DNA of 64,000 nt from the NCBI RefSeq assembly GCF_024741235.1, contig NZ_JANSKA010000003.1:270232-334231 (forward strand), written 5' to 3'. The position numbers and the translations under genes are program-made. Below the pieces are notes generated by a model. It saw nothing but the letters and a program-made list of their open reading frames with translations, did not search any database and was not told the origin of the DNA. Source of the stretch: Tractidigestivibacter montrealensis. Its GTDB lineage: Bacteria > Actinomycetota > Coriobacteriia > Coriobacteriales > Atopobiaceae. Below, piece by piece: positions 37,209 through 45,882 of this stretch (its first letter is position 1; each line of letters begins with the position of its first letter).

Positions 37209-38130
37209 CGCCCGCACCCCCGTTGGCCTGCGGATCGTTTTCGTCCCCGGCATCATTGGCGTCGCCAGCTGCTGCCTCCCGGGCCATCTCGGCGTCGGTG
37301 TCGCGGATGAGCTGCAGAAGCGTCATGGCAGCGGACTCGCCCACCAGGTCGCGAGCGCGCAGTGTAAGGTTGGTGGCCACGTTGCGATCTCCTGCAACGG
37401 CAGCGTCCTGGGCGCACATGAGCAGGCAGATGGCCACCTCGGCGTTTGCGCCGTCGGGCAGCCCCTCCTCGGCGAGAAGATCTGCGGTCTCCTTGTCCGT
37501 CACGCCATCCGGGTCTCGCTCGGTGCCAGCGGCCTGGTCGAGCGCGGCCTTGAGCGCCGAGTCCTCCACCTCGAGGCGCCTTGCCGCGCGAAGCGCGGCG
37601 GCCGCCGTGCGCGGCTTGCCCTGCGCCTCGAAGTAGCCGGCAAAGTTGAGGAAGGCGCGCGCAAGGTGGCGCGCCTCGCTCGCGCGCTCGAAGCAGCTGT
37701 ACGTGAGCGCCAGGTACTCCTGCATGTCACCGTTGGTGCGATAGAGATCGGCCAGGTCAAGGCGGTAGCCGCAGTTCATGGGGTTCCAGCGCACCGCCTG
37801 CTTGAGCGCCTCGACGCCAGCGTTGTAGTCGCCGGTGCGCACGCACGCAAGCGCGAGGTCCGCATAGAGGCGGTCCAGGGGCTCACCCACGTCATGCAGG
37901 GTGCGGGGATCGCGCTCCACGCGACGGTAGCACAGGCGGTCAAAAATCGTGGGAAAGCTGAACCACTGGTCGCTCTCGGTGGCCGCGCAGTTACGGTCGA
38001 CGTACTCCTCGGCATCCTCTGCAAGACGGGCGAGAAGCTCCCGCGCCGCGTCGTCCTGCTCCTGCAGGATAAGTCCCTCGGCTTGCTCGAGGCTGTCTGT
38101 CAGCGTGCTCTGGCTCTGCTCCTGATCCAT
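37192..38130 (-). CDS. TPR-like helical protein of unknown function
   Basis: A 312-residue, strongly acidic, helical protein. From ATG 38130 (after AGGGGAGAGG) it has a TPR-like core: YADLALACVRTGDYNAGVEALKQAVRWNP, then LDLADLYRTNGDMQEYLALTYSCFERA, then further helical pairs. It ends in a low-complexity Ala/Asp/Asn tail. It is placed between rnr (75 bases) and smpB (17-base overlap), so it may serve RNA or ribosome quality control, but this rests on position only. Confidence 0.75.
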   Translation of the reverse strand: MDQEQSQSTLTDSLEQAEGLILQEQDDAARELLARLAEDAEEYVDRNCAATESDQWFSFPTIFDRLCYRRVERDPRTLHDVGEPLDRLYADLALACVRTGDYNAGVEALKQAVRWNPMNCGYRLDLADLYRTNGDMQEYLALTYSCFERASEARHLARAFLNFAGYFEAQGKPRTAAAALRAARRLEVEDSALKAALDQAAGTERDPDGVTDKETADLLAEEGLPDGANAEVAICLLMCAQDAAVAGDRNVATNLTLRARDLVGESAAMTLLQLIRDTDAEMAREAAAGDANDAGDENDPQANGGAGDAQAN

Positions 38131-38205
38131 GTCCCTCTCCCCTGGCCCCTTGGGGCCAAACTCACGCGCGAGACGCGCGGTATGCACTGCTCGTTAGTCT
38201 TCCCA

Positions 38206-40257
38206 TTATCGCGCGGCATCACGCGGGTCTGCGAGCGCGAAGTCTATCCTTCCGCGCGGTATGTCCGTCTCGGTGACCACTACGCGTACGCGGGTGCCCA
38301 TCCCCCACACGCGACCGGACTCCTCGCCCGTGAGGGTCATGCGGTCCTCGTCGTACTCGAGCCATTCCCCGCCAAGGGCGCGCGCGGGCAGGAGTCCCTC
38401 GGCGCAGGTCTCGTCGAGCATCACAAAGAGCCCAAAGCGCTCGCAGCCGCACACCACACCCGAGAACGCTTCTCCCACGTGGTCTGCGTAGAGCTCGGCC
38501 ATCTTGATGCGCTGGCTCGCGCGGGCAGCGCCGTCTGCGGCGCGCTCCATCTGTGAGCACGTGGCGCAGAGCTGCGGGAGCTGGCCCGCTATTTGCTCCT
38601 GTTCCTTGCTGCCCAGCGTACCGGCAAGAAGAGCTTTGAGCGCGCGGTGCACCAGCTCGTCCGGGTAGCGCCTGATGGGCGAGGTGAAGTGGCAGTACGC
38701 CTGCGCCCCCAGGGCATAGTGCCCCTGGTTGGTGGGCATGTAGATAGCACGCTTCTGCGCGCGAAGGAGAAGTGCGCTGGCGAGAAACTCGCCGGCGGTT
38801 CCTCGGGCGGCATCGAGTACGGCGTTGATCGCCTCCGGCTCGCCCGCAATGAGCGCTTCGCGCTGTGCGCTGCCGTCAATGAGCCCCAGTTCCATGAGGG
38901 GGCGCACCGTTGCGCGAAGGTCTTCCGGCGACGGCCGCTCGTGCACGCGGTAGGCGCAGAGCACCTCGCGGTCTGCAAGCATACGAGCCACGGACTCGTT
39001 GGCGAGAAGCATTGCCTCCTCGACCAGGCCAGTCGCTCGCGTGCGCGTGCGCACGATCACACCCGTGGGATGTCCCTCCTCGTCGAGGGTAACCTTTGGC
39101 TCCACGGTGTCAAAGTCGATTGAGCCGCGCTCCTCGCGGATGCGCTCGCGAAGGCCGCGGATGCGGTCAAGCACGCGCAGAGCCTCCTCCAGCGTCTGGG
39201 CGTCCCTTTGGTCCTCGTGCAGCGCAGAGGCATTCACGCGGCCGGCAAGCAGGGCGTCAACGGTGTCGTAGTCAAGGCGCGCGGTCGAGCGAATGGCCGA
39301 GGTCATGGCCTCGGCCGAGACAAGGCGGCCCTGATCGTCAAGCTCCATGCGCACGCTCATGGCCAGCCGGTCCTCGCGCGGTCTGAGTGAGCACACGTCG
39401 TTGCAGAGGCGCTCGGGCAGCATGGGCAGCACGCGGTCGACAAGGTAGGCTGAGCAGGTGCGACGCTTTGCCTCGTTGTCGATGGGGGTGTCCCAGCCCA
39501 CGTAGTGCGTGACGTCGGCGATGTGCACCCAGAGCTCAAAGCCGCCGTCGGGGAGTTGGGCTGCGTACACCGCGTCGTCAAAGTCGCGCGCATCGGTGGG
39601 GTCGATGGTCATGCAGCAAAGGGAGCGCAGGTCTCGACGGCCAGGTTCGCGCTTCAAGGCCTCCTCGACACCTGCCTGGATACCCTCTGCCTGCGCAAGC
39701 GCGGCCGGCGGGAACTCCGTGGCAAGTCCATAGGATGCGATGACCGATTCGACATTGAGGTCGAGCTCGTCCGAGGAGCCAACGCGGCTCTCGATGGTCA
39801 CCACGGCGGCGCTGTTGCGAGTGGGGTACTCCGCAATGCGGGCAACCACTACGTCGCCCTCCCCCACGCCAAGGCGGGCTGGCGACGTGTCCTCAGGCAC
39901 CACGAAGAAGTCGCGGCCCAGGCGCGCGTCGAGCGGTACCACGGCACCCAGAGGACCCGCCAGTTCAAAGCGGCCGAGGAAGGTGGTCTGGGCACGGGTG
40001 ATCACACCTTGTACCAGGGCGACCTTCTTGCCACCACGGGCGGGAAAGACCGAGACCGTGACCTCGTCGCCGTTCATGGCCTCGCGCAGACCTCGGCGAG
40101 CAACGCGAAAGCTGCCCTCGGCCGTCTCAACCGTGGCAACGCCGGGCTTTGTGACGCGCAGCGTGCCCGCGAGCGTGGGCGAGCGGCGCACGGCCGCCTT
40201 CCCTCTGCCACGACGATGTCCGCTGCCGCGACGAGCGCCTGGACGCCTTCTGCCCAT
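38206..40257 (-). CDS. rnr: Ribonuclease R (RNase II/RNR family)
   Basis: 3'-5' exoribonuclease that degrades structured RNA and acts with tmRNA-SmpB on stalled messages. From ATG 40257 (after AGGAGGAG) the 683 residues have a basic Arg/Gly-rich N-terminus and cold-shock/OB domains (GRFELAGPLGAVVPLD). The catalytic RNB domain carries TIDPTDARDFDDAVYA and HFTSPIRRYPDELVHR. A C-terminal S1 domain is present (GEAFSGVVCGCERFGLFVML). Followed by a TPR-like gene and smpB. Confidence 0.95.
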   Translation of the reverse strand: MGRRRPGARRGSGHRRGRGKAAVRRSPTLAGTLRVTKPGVATVETAEGSFRVARRGLREAMNGDEVTVSVFPARGGKKVALVQGVITRAQTTFLGRFELAGPLGAVVPLDARLGRDFFVVPEDTSPARLGVGEGDVVVARIAEYPTRNSAAVVTIESRVGSSDELDLNVESVIASYGLATEFPPAALAQAEGIQAGVEEALKREPGRRDLRSLCCMTIDPTDARDFDDAVYAAQLPDGGFELWVHIADVTHYVGWDTPIDNEAKRRTCSAYLVDRVLPMLPERLCNDVCSLRPREDRLAMSVRMELDDQGRLVSAEAMTSAIRSTARLDYDTVDALLAGRVNASALHEDQRDAQTLEEALRVLDRIRGLRERIREERGSIDFDTVEPKVTLDEEGHPTGVIVRTRTRATGLVEEAMLLANESVARMLADREVLCAYRVHERPSPEDLRATVRPLMELGLIDGSAQREALIAGEPEAINAVLDAARGTAGEFLASALLLRAQKRAIYMPTNQGHYALGAQAYCHFTSPIRRYPDELVHRALKALLAGTLGSKEQEQIAGQLPQLCATCSQMERAADGAARASQRIKMAELYADHVGEAFSGVVCGCERFGLFVMLDETCAEGLLPARALGGEWLEYDEDRMTLTGEESGRVWGMGTRVRVVVTETDIPRGRIDFALADPRDAAR

Positions 40258-40271
40258 ATCTCCTCCTTGAT

Positions 40272-40305
40272 AAAACGGGGCGGCGCGAACAAGCCGCACC
40301 GCCCC
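40272..40305 (-). terminator. Terminator of ftsE-ftsX
   Basis: GGGGCGG (40277-40283) pairs with CCGCCCC (40299-40305), with some inner pairing, and TTTT follows on the minus strand. It lies between the ftsX stop and the rnr ribosome site. Confidence 0.7.
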
Positions 40306-40333
40306 AACTAACAGCAAGCCTTTTATACCCGCC

Positions 40334-41260
40334 CTACACCTTGAGGTAGCGCCTCATGGCGATGGCAGAGCTGAAGAGGCCGATGAGGACGCCCAGCACC
40401 AGAAGGCCGCCATAGGTGAGCCAAAGCGTCTGGGGTGACACGTAGAACGAGAGGAACTTGAGACTGTTCTCGAGCCTGGGCATGACGTAGCTCATACCGG
40501 CCGCAAGTGCGGCGATGGCAAGTCCCGCGCCAATAAGCGACTCCAGCGTGCCCTCCATGATGAAGGGCCCTCGTATGAAGCCGTTCGACGCACCAACCAG
40601 GCGCATGATGGCGATCTCCCTGCGACGGGCGGTGATGGCGAGGCGAATGGTGTTGTTGATGAACACGAACGCCACGAAGATCAGAAGCACCACAAGTACG
40701 ATGGCGGCAACGCGCACGATGTTGGTGACCGAGAAGAGCTTCTCGACGGTATCGCGGCCATACTGGACGTCGCTCGACGGGTTGTCGGGTGTGTCGCAGA
40801 CGGACTTGAAGGTCTCGTCGGCGATGAGCTTCTCGGCCGTGCCCTCGACCTGCTGTGGGTCGGTGAGCTTGATCACGAGCGAGGCCGGGATGGGGTTCTG
40901 GCCGTCGAGCGCCGCCACGGCGTCAGAGGCGTTCCTCTGCGACATCGAGGTGCGATACTGCGCGAGGTTCTCGTCCTTGCTGCGATACGTGACGGACTCG
41001 ACGTTGTCCCAACCCTCGATCTCGGACTGGAGCTGCTCGACGGTTGCCTGGTCGGCGTCGTCGGCAAGGAATGCCTGGATGGTCACCTTGTCCTCGACGC
41101 TGCCCACCATGTTGCTGAGCACGTTTGAGGCAAGGACGAATGCTCCGATGATGAAGAGCGAAAGAAAGATGGTCACGATTGCGCCGAGGACCGTCGACCA
41201 GTTCCTGCGGAAGTGGTGGCCCGCCTCGCGCAGCGAGTAAGTGAAGTTAGAGGGCACCAT
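40334..41260 (-). CDS. ftsX: Cell division protein FtsX
   Basis: Membrane partner of FtsE that activates peptidoglycan hydrolases at the septum. From ATG 41260, which overlaps the ftsE end, the 308 residues show the FtsX start YSLREAGHHFRRNWSTVLGA and a first membrane span. The extracellular domain (about 65-180) is followed by three further spans with ITARRREIAIMRLVGASNGFIRGPF, the coupling loop. Length is normal. Confidence 0.96.
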   Translation of the reverse strand: MVPSNFTYSLREAGHHFRRNWSTVLGAIVTIFLSLFIIGAFVLASNVLSNMVGSVEDKVTIQAFLADDADQATVEQLQSEIEGWDNVESVTYRSKDENLAQYRTSMSQRNASDAVAALDGQNPIPASLVIKLTDPQQVEGTAEKLIADETFKSVCDTPDNPSSDVQYGRDTVEKLFSVTNIVRVAAIVLVVLLIFVAFVFINNTIRLAITARRREIAIMRLVGASNGFIRGPFIMEGTLESLIGAGLAIAALAAGMSYVMPRLENSLKFLSFYVSPQTLWLTYGGLLVLGVLIGLFSSAIAMRRYLKV

Positions 41261-42233
41261 AGTAGCCGTAGCCTCCCTTCTCCTGGTCGCGGACAACGTG
41301 GCCGGCCTCCAGCGCGATAACGCGCTTGCGCATGGAGTCGACCATCTCGCGGTCGTGGGTAGCCATGACCACGGTCGTACCCTCGCGGTTAATGCGATCG
41401 AGCAACTTCATGATGCCCAGCGAGATGGCCGGGTCGAGGTTGCCCGTGGGCTCGTCGCAGATGAGCAGCGGCGGGCGGTTGACCATCGCCCTTGCCACGG
41501 AGACGCGCTGTTGCTCGCCACCGGAGAGCTGGTCGGGATAGTTGTCCTGCTTCTCGGCAAGGCCAACAAGGCGAAGCACCTCGGGGACCTGCACGTTGAT
41601 GACAGCGCGCGGCTTACCGATGCACTCAAGAGCGAACGCGACGTTCTCGTAGACCGTCTTGTCCGGCAGGAGCTTGAAGTCCTGGTAGACGGTGCCAATC
41701 TGGCGACGGAGGTACGGGACCTTCTTGTTCTTAAGCTTGGTGAGGTCCTGGCCGGCGACAAGGACCTGGCCAGAGGTCGCGCGGCGCTCACAGGTAATGA
41801 GGCGCAGGAGCGACGACTTGCCCGAGCCGGAGTGGCCCACGACAAAGACGAACTCGCCGGGATAGATGTCCAGGCTCACGTCCTCGAGGGCCGGCTTGTT
41901 GGGCTGGGCTGGATAGATGAGGGTCACGCTCTTAAACGAAATGGTGGGGGTGCCGGTGTGCGGCGTCACAGGGGCGTCGTTGCCCGCGAGGGACGCAAAG
42001 ACGCTGGTGTAGGGACGCTCTTGCTCGCTTGTGGAGTCTGCTGGATCGGATGCCGTGACGACGTGGACCGCCTCTGGTGCGTTTTCTGTTGCGGCGGGGG
42101 TTTGCGGCTCGTCAGCGTTCTCGACGGGCTCGATGTCCGGGACGTTGCTCACGATATTCTCGCTGGGAGGCACGAGCCTCATGCCATCCCCGCCCGACCC
42201 CTGTCGCTCTGTGCTGCGAAAGTGGTTGGCCAC
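41247..42233 (-). CDS. ftsE: Cell division ATP-binding protein FtsE with long N-terminal extension
   Basis: ATPase of the FtsEX complex. The ABC domain begins near residue 97 (ISFKSVTLIYP), with Walker A GHSGSGKSS, Q-loop VYQDFKLLPDKTVYENV, signature LSGGEQQR, Walker B LLICDEPTGNLDP and H-loop MATHDREMVD. GTG 42233 follows AGAAGGAG. It gives 328 residues, about 100 more than usual. The added N-terminus is Pro/Glu/Ala-rich and probably unstructured. A later ATG at 42182 would still leave an extension of about 80 residues. Confidence 0.95.
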   Translation of the reverse strand: MANHFRSTERQGSGGDGMRLVPPSENIVSNVPDIEPVENADEPQTPAATENAPEAVHVVTASDPADSTSEQERPYTSVFASLAGNDAPVTPHTGTPTISFKSVTLIYPAQPNKPALEDVSLDIYPGEFVFVVGHSGSGKSSLLRLITCERRATSGQVLVAGQDLTKLKNKKVPYLRRQIGTVYQDFKLLPDKTVYENVAFALECIGKPRAVINVQVPEVLRLVGLAEKQDNYPDQLSGGEQQRVSVARAMVNRPPLLICDEPTGNLDPAISLGIMKLLDRINREGTTVVMATHDREMVDSMRKRVIALEAGHVVRDQEKGGYGYYGAL

Positions 42234-42366
42234 GAAAGCTCCTTCTTCTTGCATAGCAGATGCAGATACATTTGCAATGATACCAAGCGATGGCACATCC
42301 GCACGCGAGCAGCTCTGGGCGAACAGAGAACACGCAGATGGAAGCCACAAGAAGGCCACAGGGTTC

Positions 42367-42413
42367 AAAAACAACAGGTGCGCGCGACGGCTGCTGCACC
42401 GTCACGCGCACCT
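42367..42413 (-). terminator. Terminator of the 42438-50517 sugar operon
   Basis: A 15-bp stem with one mismatch (42376-42390 with 42399-42413) around an 8-base loop, followed on the minus strand by GTTGTTTTT, 25 bases after the transketolase C-terminal gene. Confidence 0.88.
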
Positions 42414-42437
42414 GCATAGGCGCTGGTTGGCTCGCCG

Positions 42438-43367
42438 CTAGGCGCGGACGAACTCCTCGACCTGGCGGGCAATGCCTGCCCCGTCAAGGCCAAAGTGCTC
42501 GAGAAGCACGTCGCCTGGAGCGGAGGTACCGAAGCTCCCCATGCCCACAAAGCGCATGGGCGTGGGGCGCTTCTCGGCAAGGAGTGCCGCCACCGCGGAG
42601 CCCATGCCCGTGGAGACCATGTGCTCCTCCACCGTCACGACGCGGCCTGTCTTCTCGGCAGAGGCGAGAATCACGTCCTCCGCGAGCGGCTTCACCGAGA
42701 AGACGTCGATGACCTCGGCAGAGATGCCGCTCTTTGCCAAGATGTCTGCCGCAGCAAGCGACTGCGCCACCTCGACCCCGCAGGCAAGGATGGTGACGTC
42801 GGTTCCCTCGCGCAGCACGCCCGCGTACGGAAGGCCGCCGACGAAGTACTCGTCGTAGACCTCGGGCACCTTGTGGCGACCCATGCGAACGTAGACGGGG
42901 CCAGGCGTGGTAGCGGCAATGCGGATGGCGGCCTTTGCGGCGCGATAGTCCGCGGGCACCAGGACGCGCATGTTGGGAAGTGCCCGCATCATGCCAATGT
43001 CCTCGAGCATCTCGTGCGTCGCGCCGTCCTCGCCCACCGTGATGCCGGCATGCGTGGGGCACACCTTCACGTTGAGGTTAGAGTCGCAGACGGTATTCCT
43101 AATCTGGTCGTAGCAGCGGCCAACGCCAAACACGGCAAACGACGCCGTGAACGGGATGAGCCCGGTAAGGGCGAGGCCCGACGCCACGCCAATCATGTCC
43201 TGCTCGGCGATGCCCACGTCGACAAAGCGATCGGGGTATGCCTTCTGGAGCTTGTTGGTTGTGGTCGACCCGGCAAGGTCGGCGTCGACCGCGCAGACGT
43301 TCACGCCCTCGTTAGCCAGCTCGACGAGCGTCTCGCCAAAGGCCTCGCGTGTTGCCCTCTTAGCCAT
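42438..43367 (-). CDS. Transketolase, C-terminal subunit
   Basis: Pyrimidine-binding half of a split transketolase, which moves two-carbon units between sugar phosphates using thiamine diphosphate. The 309 residues show the FGETLVELANEG start, DADLAGSTTTNKL, FVDVGIAEQDMIGVASGLAL with the catalytic Glu, and a C-terminal transketolase domain with VITVEEH-like VVTVEEHMVSTGMGSAVAALLAE. It follows the N-terminal half by 2 bases. Split transketolases are common in anaerobes. Confidence 0.95.
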   Translation of the reverse strand: MAKRATREAFGETLVELANEGVNVCAVDADLAGSTTTNKLQKAYPDRFVDVGIAEQDMIGVASGLALTGLIPFTASFAVFGVGRCYDQIRNTVCDSNLNVKVCPTHAGITVGEDGATHEMLEDIGMMRALPNMRVLVPADYRAAKAAIRIAATTPGPVYVRMGRHKVPEVYDEYFVGGLPYAGVLREGTDVTILACGVEVAQSLAAADILAKSGISAEVIDVFSVKPLAEDVILASAEKTGRVVTVEEHMVSTGMGSAVAALLAEKRPTPMRFVGMGSFGTSAPGDVLLEHFGLDGAGIARQVEEFVRA

Positions 43368-43369
43368 GG

Positions 43370-44236
43370 CTAGGCCTCCTTCTCGATCTGGACTCGCTCG
43401 GCGTCAAGGTCGGCCAGCGCAAGCGCCGTCTCCTCCTCGTTGGGAGCCTTGCCGTGCCAACCCGCCTCGTTCTCCATGAACGAGACCCCCTTGCCCTTGA
43501 CGGTATCGCACACAATGGCCGTAGGCGCTGCCGAGAAAGCCAGTGCGTCCTCGACCGCCGCGTGCAGGCGCTCGATGTCGTGACCATCGGTGTGGATAAC
43601 GTGCCAGCCAAACGCGGCGAGCTTGGCGTCAACGTCACCCAGGGAGTTGACCTTGCGCACATCGCCATCGATCTGCAGGTTGTTGAGGTCAAGGAACATG
43701 GTGAGGTTAGAGAGCCCGTGGTTGGGAGCAAACATCAGCGCCTCCCAGTTGGAGCCCTCCTGCATCTCGCCGTCGCCGCACACGCAAAAGACGTGGCGCG
43801 GACGGACGCCCTCGGGGGCGTCCGCCAGAAATCCCAGCGCCGCGCCAGCGGCAATGGAAAGCCCCTGCCCCAGGGAGCCAGAGCAGACCTCGACGCCCGG
43901 CAGCGCGTTCCTGTCGGGGTGACCCTGCAGGCGCGTTCCAAGCTGGCGAAGCGTTCCCAGCTCGTCATCGCGAACCCAGCCAAGCTGATGGAAGGCCGCG
44001 TAGAGCGCCGGTGCCGCATGGCCCTTGGAGATGATGAGGAGGTCCCTCTCGGGGCTTGAGGGGTCATTCTCGTCGTAGCTCATCACACCGGTGAAGAACA
44101 GCGTCGCAAGGATGTCCGTGCATGACAGCGATCCACCGGGATGCCCCGACTTTGCCTTCGACACCATGGTGATGATGTCGTGGCGCATCGAGTTGGCGAT
44201 GAGCCGCGCCTCGTGCGTCGTCTTGGTGATGCTCAT
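43370..44236 (-). CDS. Transketolase, N-terminal subunit
   Basis: Diphosphate-binding half of the split transketolase. From ATG 44236 (after AGGAG) the 288 residues show MRHDIITMVSKAKSGHPGGSLS and FISKGHAAPALYA-like IISKGHAAPALYA. LPGVEVCSGSLGQGLSIAAG follows, then the thiamine-diphosphate motif CGDGEMQEGSNWEAL continuing to DLNNLQIDG. It lies 25 bases after the transaldolase-like gene and is coupled to the C-terminal half. Confidence 0.95.
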   Translation of the reverse strand: MSITKTTHEARLIANSMRHDIITMVSKAKSGHPGGSLSCTDILATLFFTGVMSYDENDPSSPERDLLIISKGHAAPALYAAFHQLGWVRDDELGTLRQLGTRLQGHPDRNALPGVEVCSGSLGQGLSIAAGAALGFLADAPEGVRPRHVFCVCGDGEMQEGSNWEALMFAPNHGLSNLTMFLDLNNLQIDGDVRKVNSLGDVDAKLAAFGWHVIHTDGHDIERLHAAVEDALAFSAAPTAIVCDTVKGKGVSFMENEAGWHGKAPNEEETALALADLDAERVQIEKEA

Positions 44237-44261
44237 GTGTCTCCTCTCGAGACGGTTGTGG

Positions 44262-44948
44262 CTAGGCCTGCTCCCCTGTGACCTTAGCCCAATCTGCGTC
44301 GAAGCGCTCGCGACCTTGGTCGGTAAGCGGGTGGCGTAGGCACTTCTTGAGCGCAGCAAAGGGCACGGTGGCGATGTCGGCACCAAGGAGCGCCGCCTGC
44401 GTCACGTGGTTGGGGGTACGCACAGAGGCGGTGATGATCTCGGGGCCGTCCTCCTCGTCCCAGTAGCCGTAGGTGTAGTTCTTGACGCACTGCACCACGG
44501 TTGCCAGCTGCTGGATGCCGTCGTCTCCAATGTCATCGAAGCGACCCACGAAGGGGCTGATGTAGCGGGCACCGGCGGAGGCGGCAAGCAATGCCTGGGG
44601 CGCCGAGAAGACCAGCGTCATGTTGACGCGGATGCCCTCCTTGGCAAGCGTGTGCGTGGCAGGCAGGCTCTCCTCGCAGATGGGGAGCTTGACCACAATG
44701 TTGGGTGCAAGAGCAGCAAGGCGCTCGCCATCGGCAATCATGCCCTCGGTGGTCTTTGCCTGGGACTCCGCCGAGACGGGCAGCCCCTCGCAGAGTTTGC
44801 AGATCTTGACCATGTGGTCCTCGAAATCCGCAAGCTTGCCGCCCGTCTTTGCGTAGAGCGACGGGTTGGTGGTGACGCCGGCGAGAACGCCCCAGCTTTC
44901 CGCCTGTTTGATCTCGTCTAAGTCCGCCGTGTCGATAAAGAACTTCAT
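44262..44948 (-). CDS. Transaldolase / fructose-6-phosphate aldolase family protein
   Basis: Class I aldolase of the small transaldolase family. The 228 residues show MKFFIDTADLDEIKQ, VTTNPSL, the Schiff-base lysine K87 in IVVKLPI, and MTLVFSAPQALLAASAGARYISPFVGR. That last segment has Phe where aldolase-type FSA has Tyr. Placed beside transketolase it probably acts as a transaldolase in the non-oxidative pentose phosphate steps. It is distinct from the family member at 1-591. Confidence 0.93.
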   Translation of the reverse strand: MKFFIDTADLDEIKQAESWGVLAGVTTNPSLYAKTGGKLADFEDHMVKICKLCEGLPVSAESQAKTTEGMIADGERLAALAPNIVVKLPICEESLPATHTLAKEGIRVNMTLVFSAPQALLAASAGARYISPFVGRFDDIGDDGIQQLATVVQCVKNYTYGYWDEEDGPEIITASVRTPNHVTQAALLGADIATVPFAALKKCLRHPLTDQGRERFDADWAKVTGEQA

Positions 44949-45202
44949 GACGATCCTCCCTCAAATTGCCGTGTGAGCCACAAAATGCGGCTCGTTCTAT
45001 GCTATGCGGCATCTGCCGTCGCGCGAGTCGCCTCCCGCCCACACGTCGCCTTCGTTCCGTGAGCGCGAAGTGGTGTGCAGGTTAGGTGACGGCGAGGAGA
45101 GCCGAGGATACGTTGCGCCGAATAGGCAGCGGCCGCGCGGGGCAACGCACACGCGAAGACCCGCACGGCCGCCATGCCGGCATCTATGGTTCCGGATGAA
45201 AC
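44949..45202. other. Non-coding gap inside the sugar operon
   Basis: 254 bases without a gene between the KDPG-aldolase-like and transaldolase-like genes. A small hairpin (44975-44993, GAGCCAC/GCGGCTC with one G-U pair) sits before the transaldolase ribosome site. A second promoter here is possible but none is convincing. Confidence 0.4.
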
Positions 45203-45844
45203 CTACTCGCCCATCTCCGCGCGGGTCTCGTCGATGATGCGGCGCACCTCGGCGGCGTTCTTGGCGATGTCATCCGCGGAACCCTTGGTGAGCAGGCTCC
45301 CCATGCCGCAGGTGTCAACGCCGGCACGCACCCACTCGGCAAGGTTGTCGAGGTTGATGCCGCCGGAGGCCATGAGGGGCATCCAGGGCGTGGGGGTCTT
45401 GAACAGCTTCACGAGCTGGACGCCATAGGTGTTGGAGATGGGGAAGCACTTGATGAACGCGGCGCCCATCTCGAGACCCTTGTTCGCCTCGGTCATCGTG
45501 GTGCAGCCCGGCGCGTAGGGGACCTGGTAGAGGTTGCACACGCGGGCGACCTCCTCGGACTCCATGTTGGCCACGACGAACTCGGCGCCCGACATGATGG
45601 CGAGGCGGGCGGTGGCGGCCTCCATCACGGTGCCGGCGCCAACGCACATCTTGTCACCGTACTTTGCCTTGACGGCGGCGATCACGTCGCCGGCGTTGGC
45701 GTTGGTGTAGGAGATCTCCATTGCGGGGACGCCACCCCTGACCAGGCCATCCGCAATCTCGAGGCCGCGCTCGACGGTCTCGACCCTCACGACGGCGAAC
45801 GCGCCGACCTGGGCGAGTCTCTCGGTGACCTTGGCCTTCTGCAT
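45203..45844 (-). CDS. KDPG/KHG aldolase family protein
   Basis: Class I pyruvate aldolase of the Eda family, cleaving 2-keto-3-deoxy-6-phosphogluconate-like substrates to pyruvate and an aldehyde. From ATG 45844 the 213 residues have the catalytic glutamate E43 (MEISYTN), the phosphate-site segment CVGAGTVME, and the Schiff-base lysine K132 in FIKCFPISN. That segment departs from the usual RFKFFPA, so the substrate may differ. A GTG two codons earlier is an alternative start. Confidence 0.9.
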   Translation of the reverse strand: MQKAKVTERLAQVGAFAVVRVETVERGLEIADGLVRGGVPAMEISYTNANAGDVIAAVKAKYGDKMCVGAGTVMEAATARLAIMSGAEFVVANMESEEVARVCNLYQVPYAPGCTTMTEANKGLEMGAAFIKCFPISNTYGVQLVKLFKTPTPWMPLMASGGINLDNLAEWVRAGVDTCGMGSLLTKGSADDIAKNAAEVRRIIDETRAEMGE

Positions 45845-45882
45845 CTTCACGTTTCTCCCTCTTTCTCCCGTATGCTTGCGCG

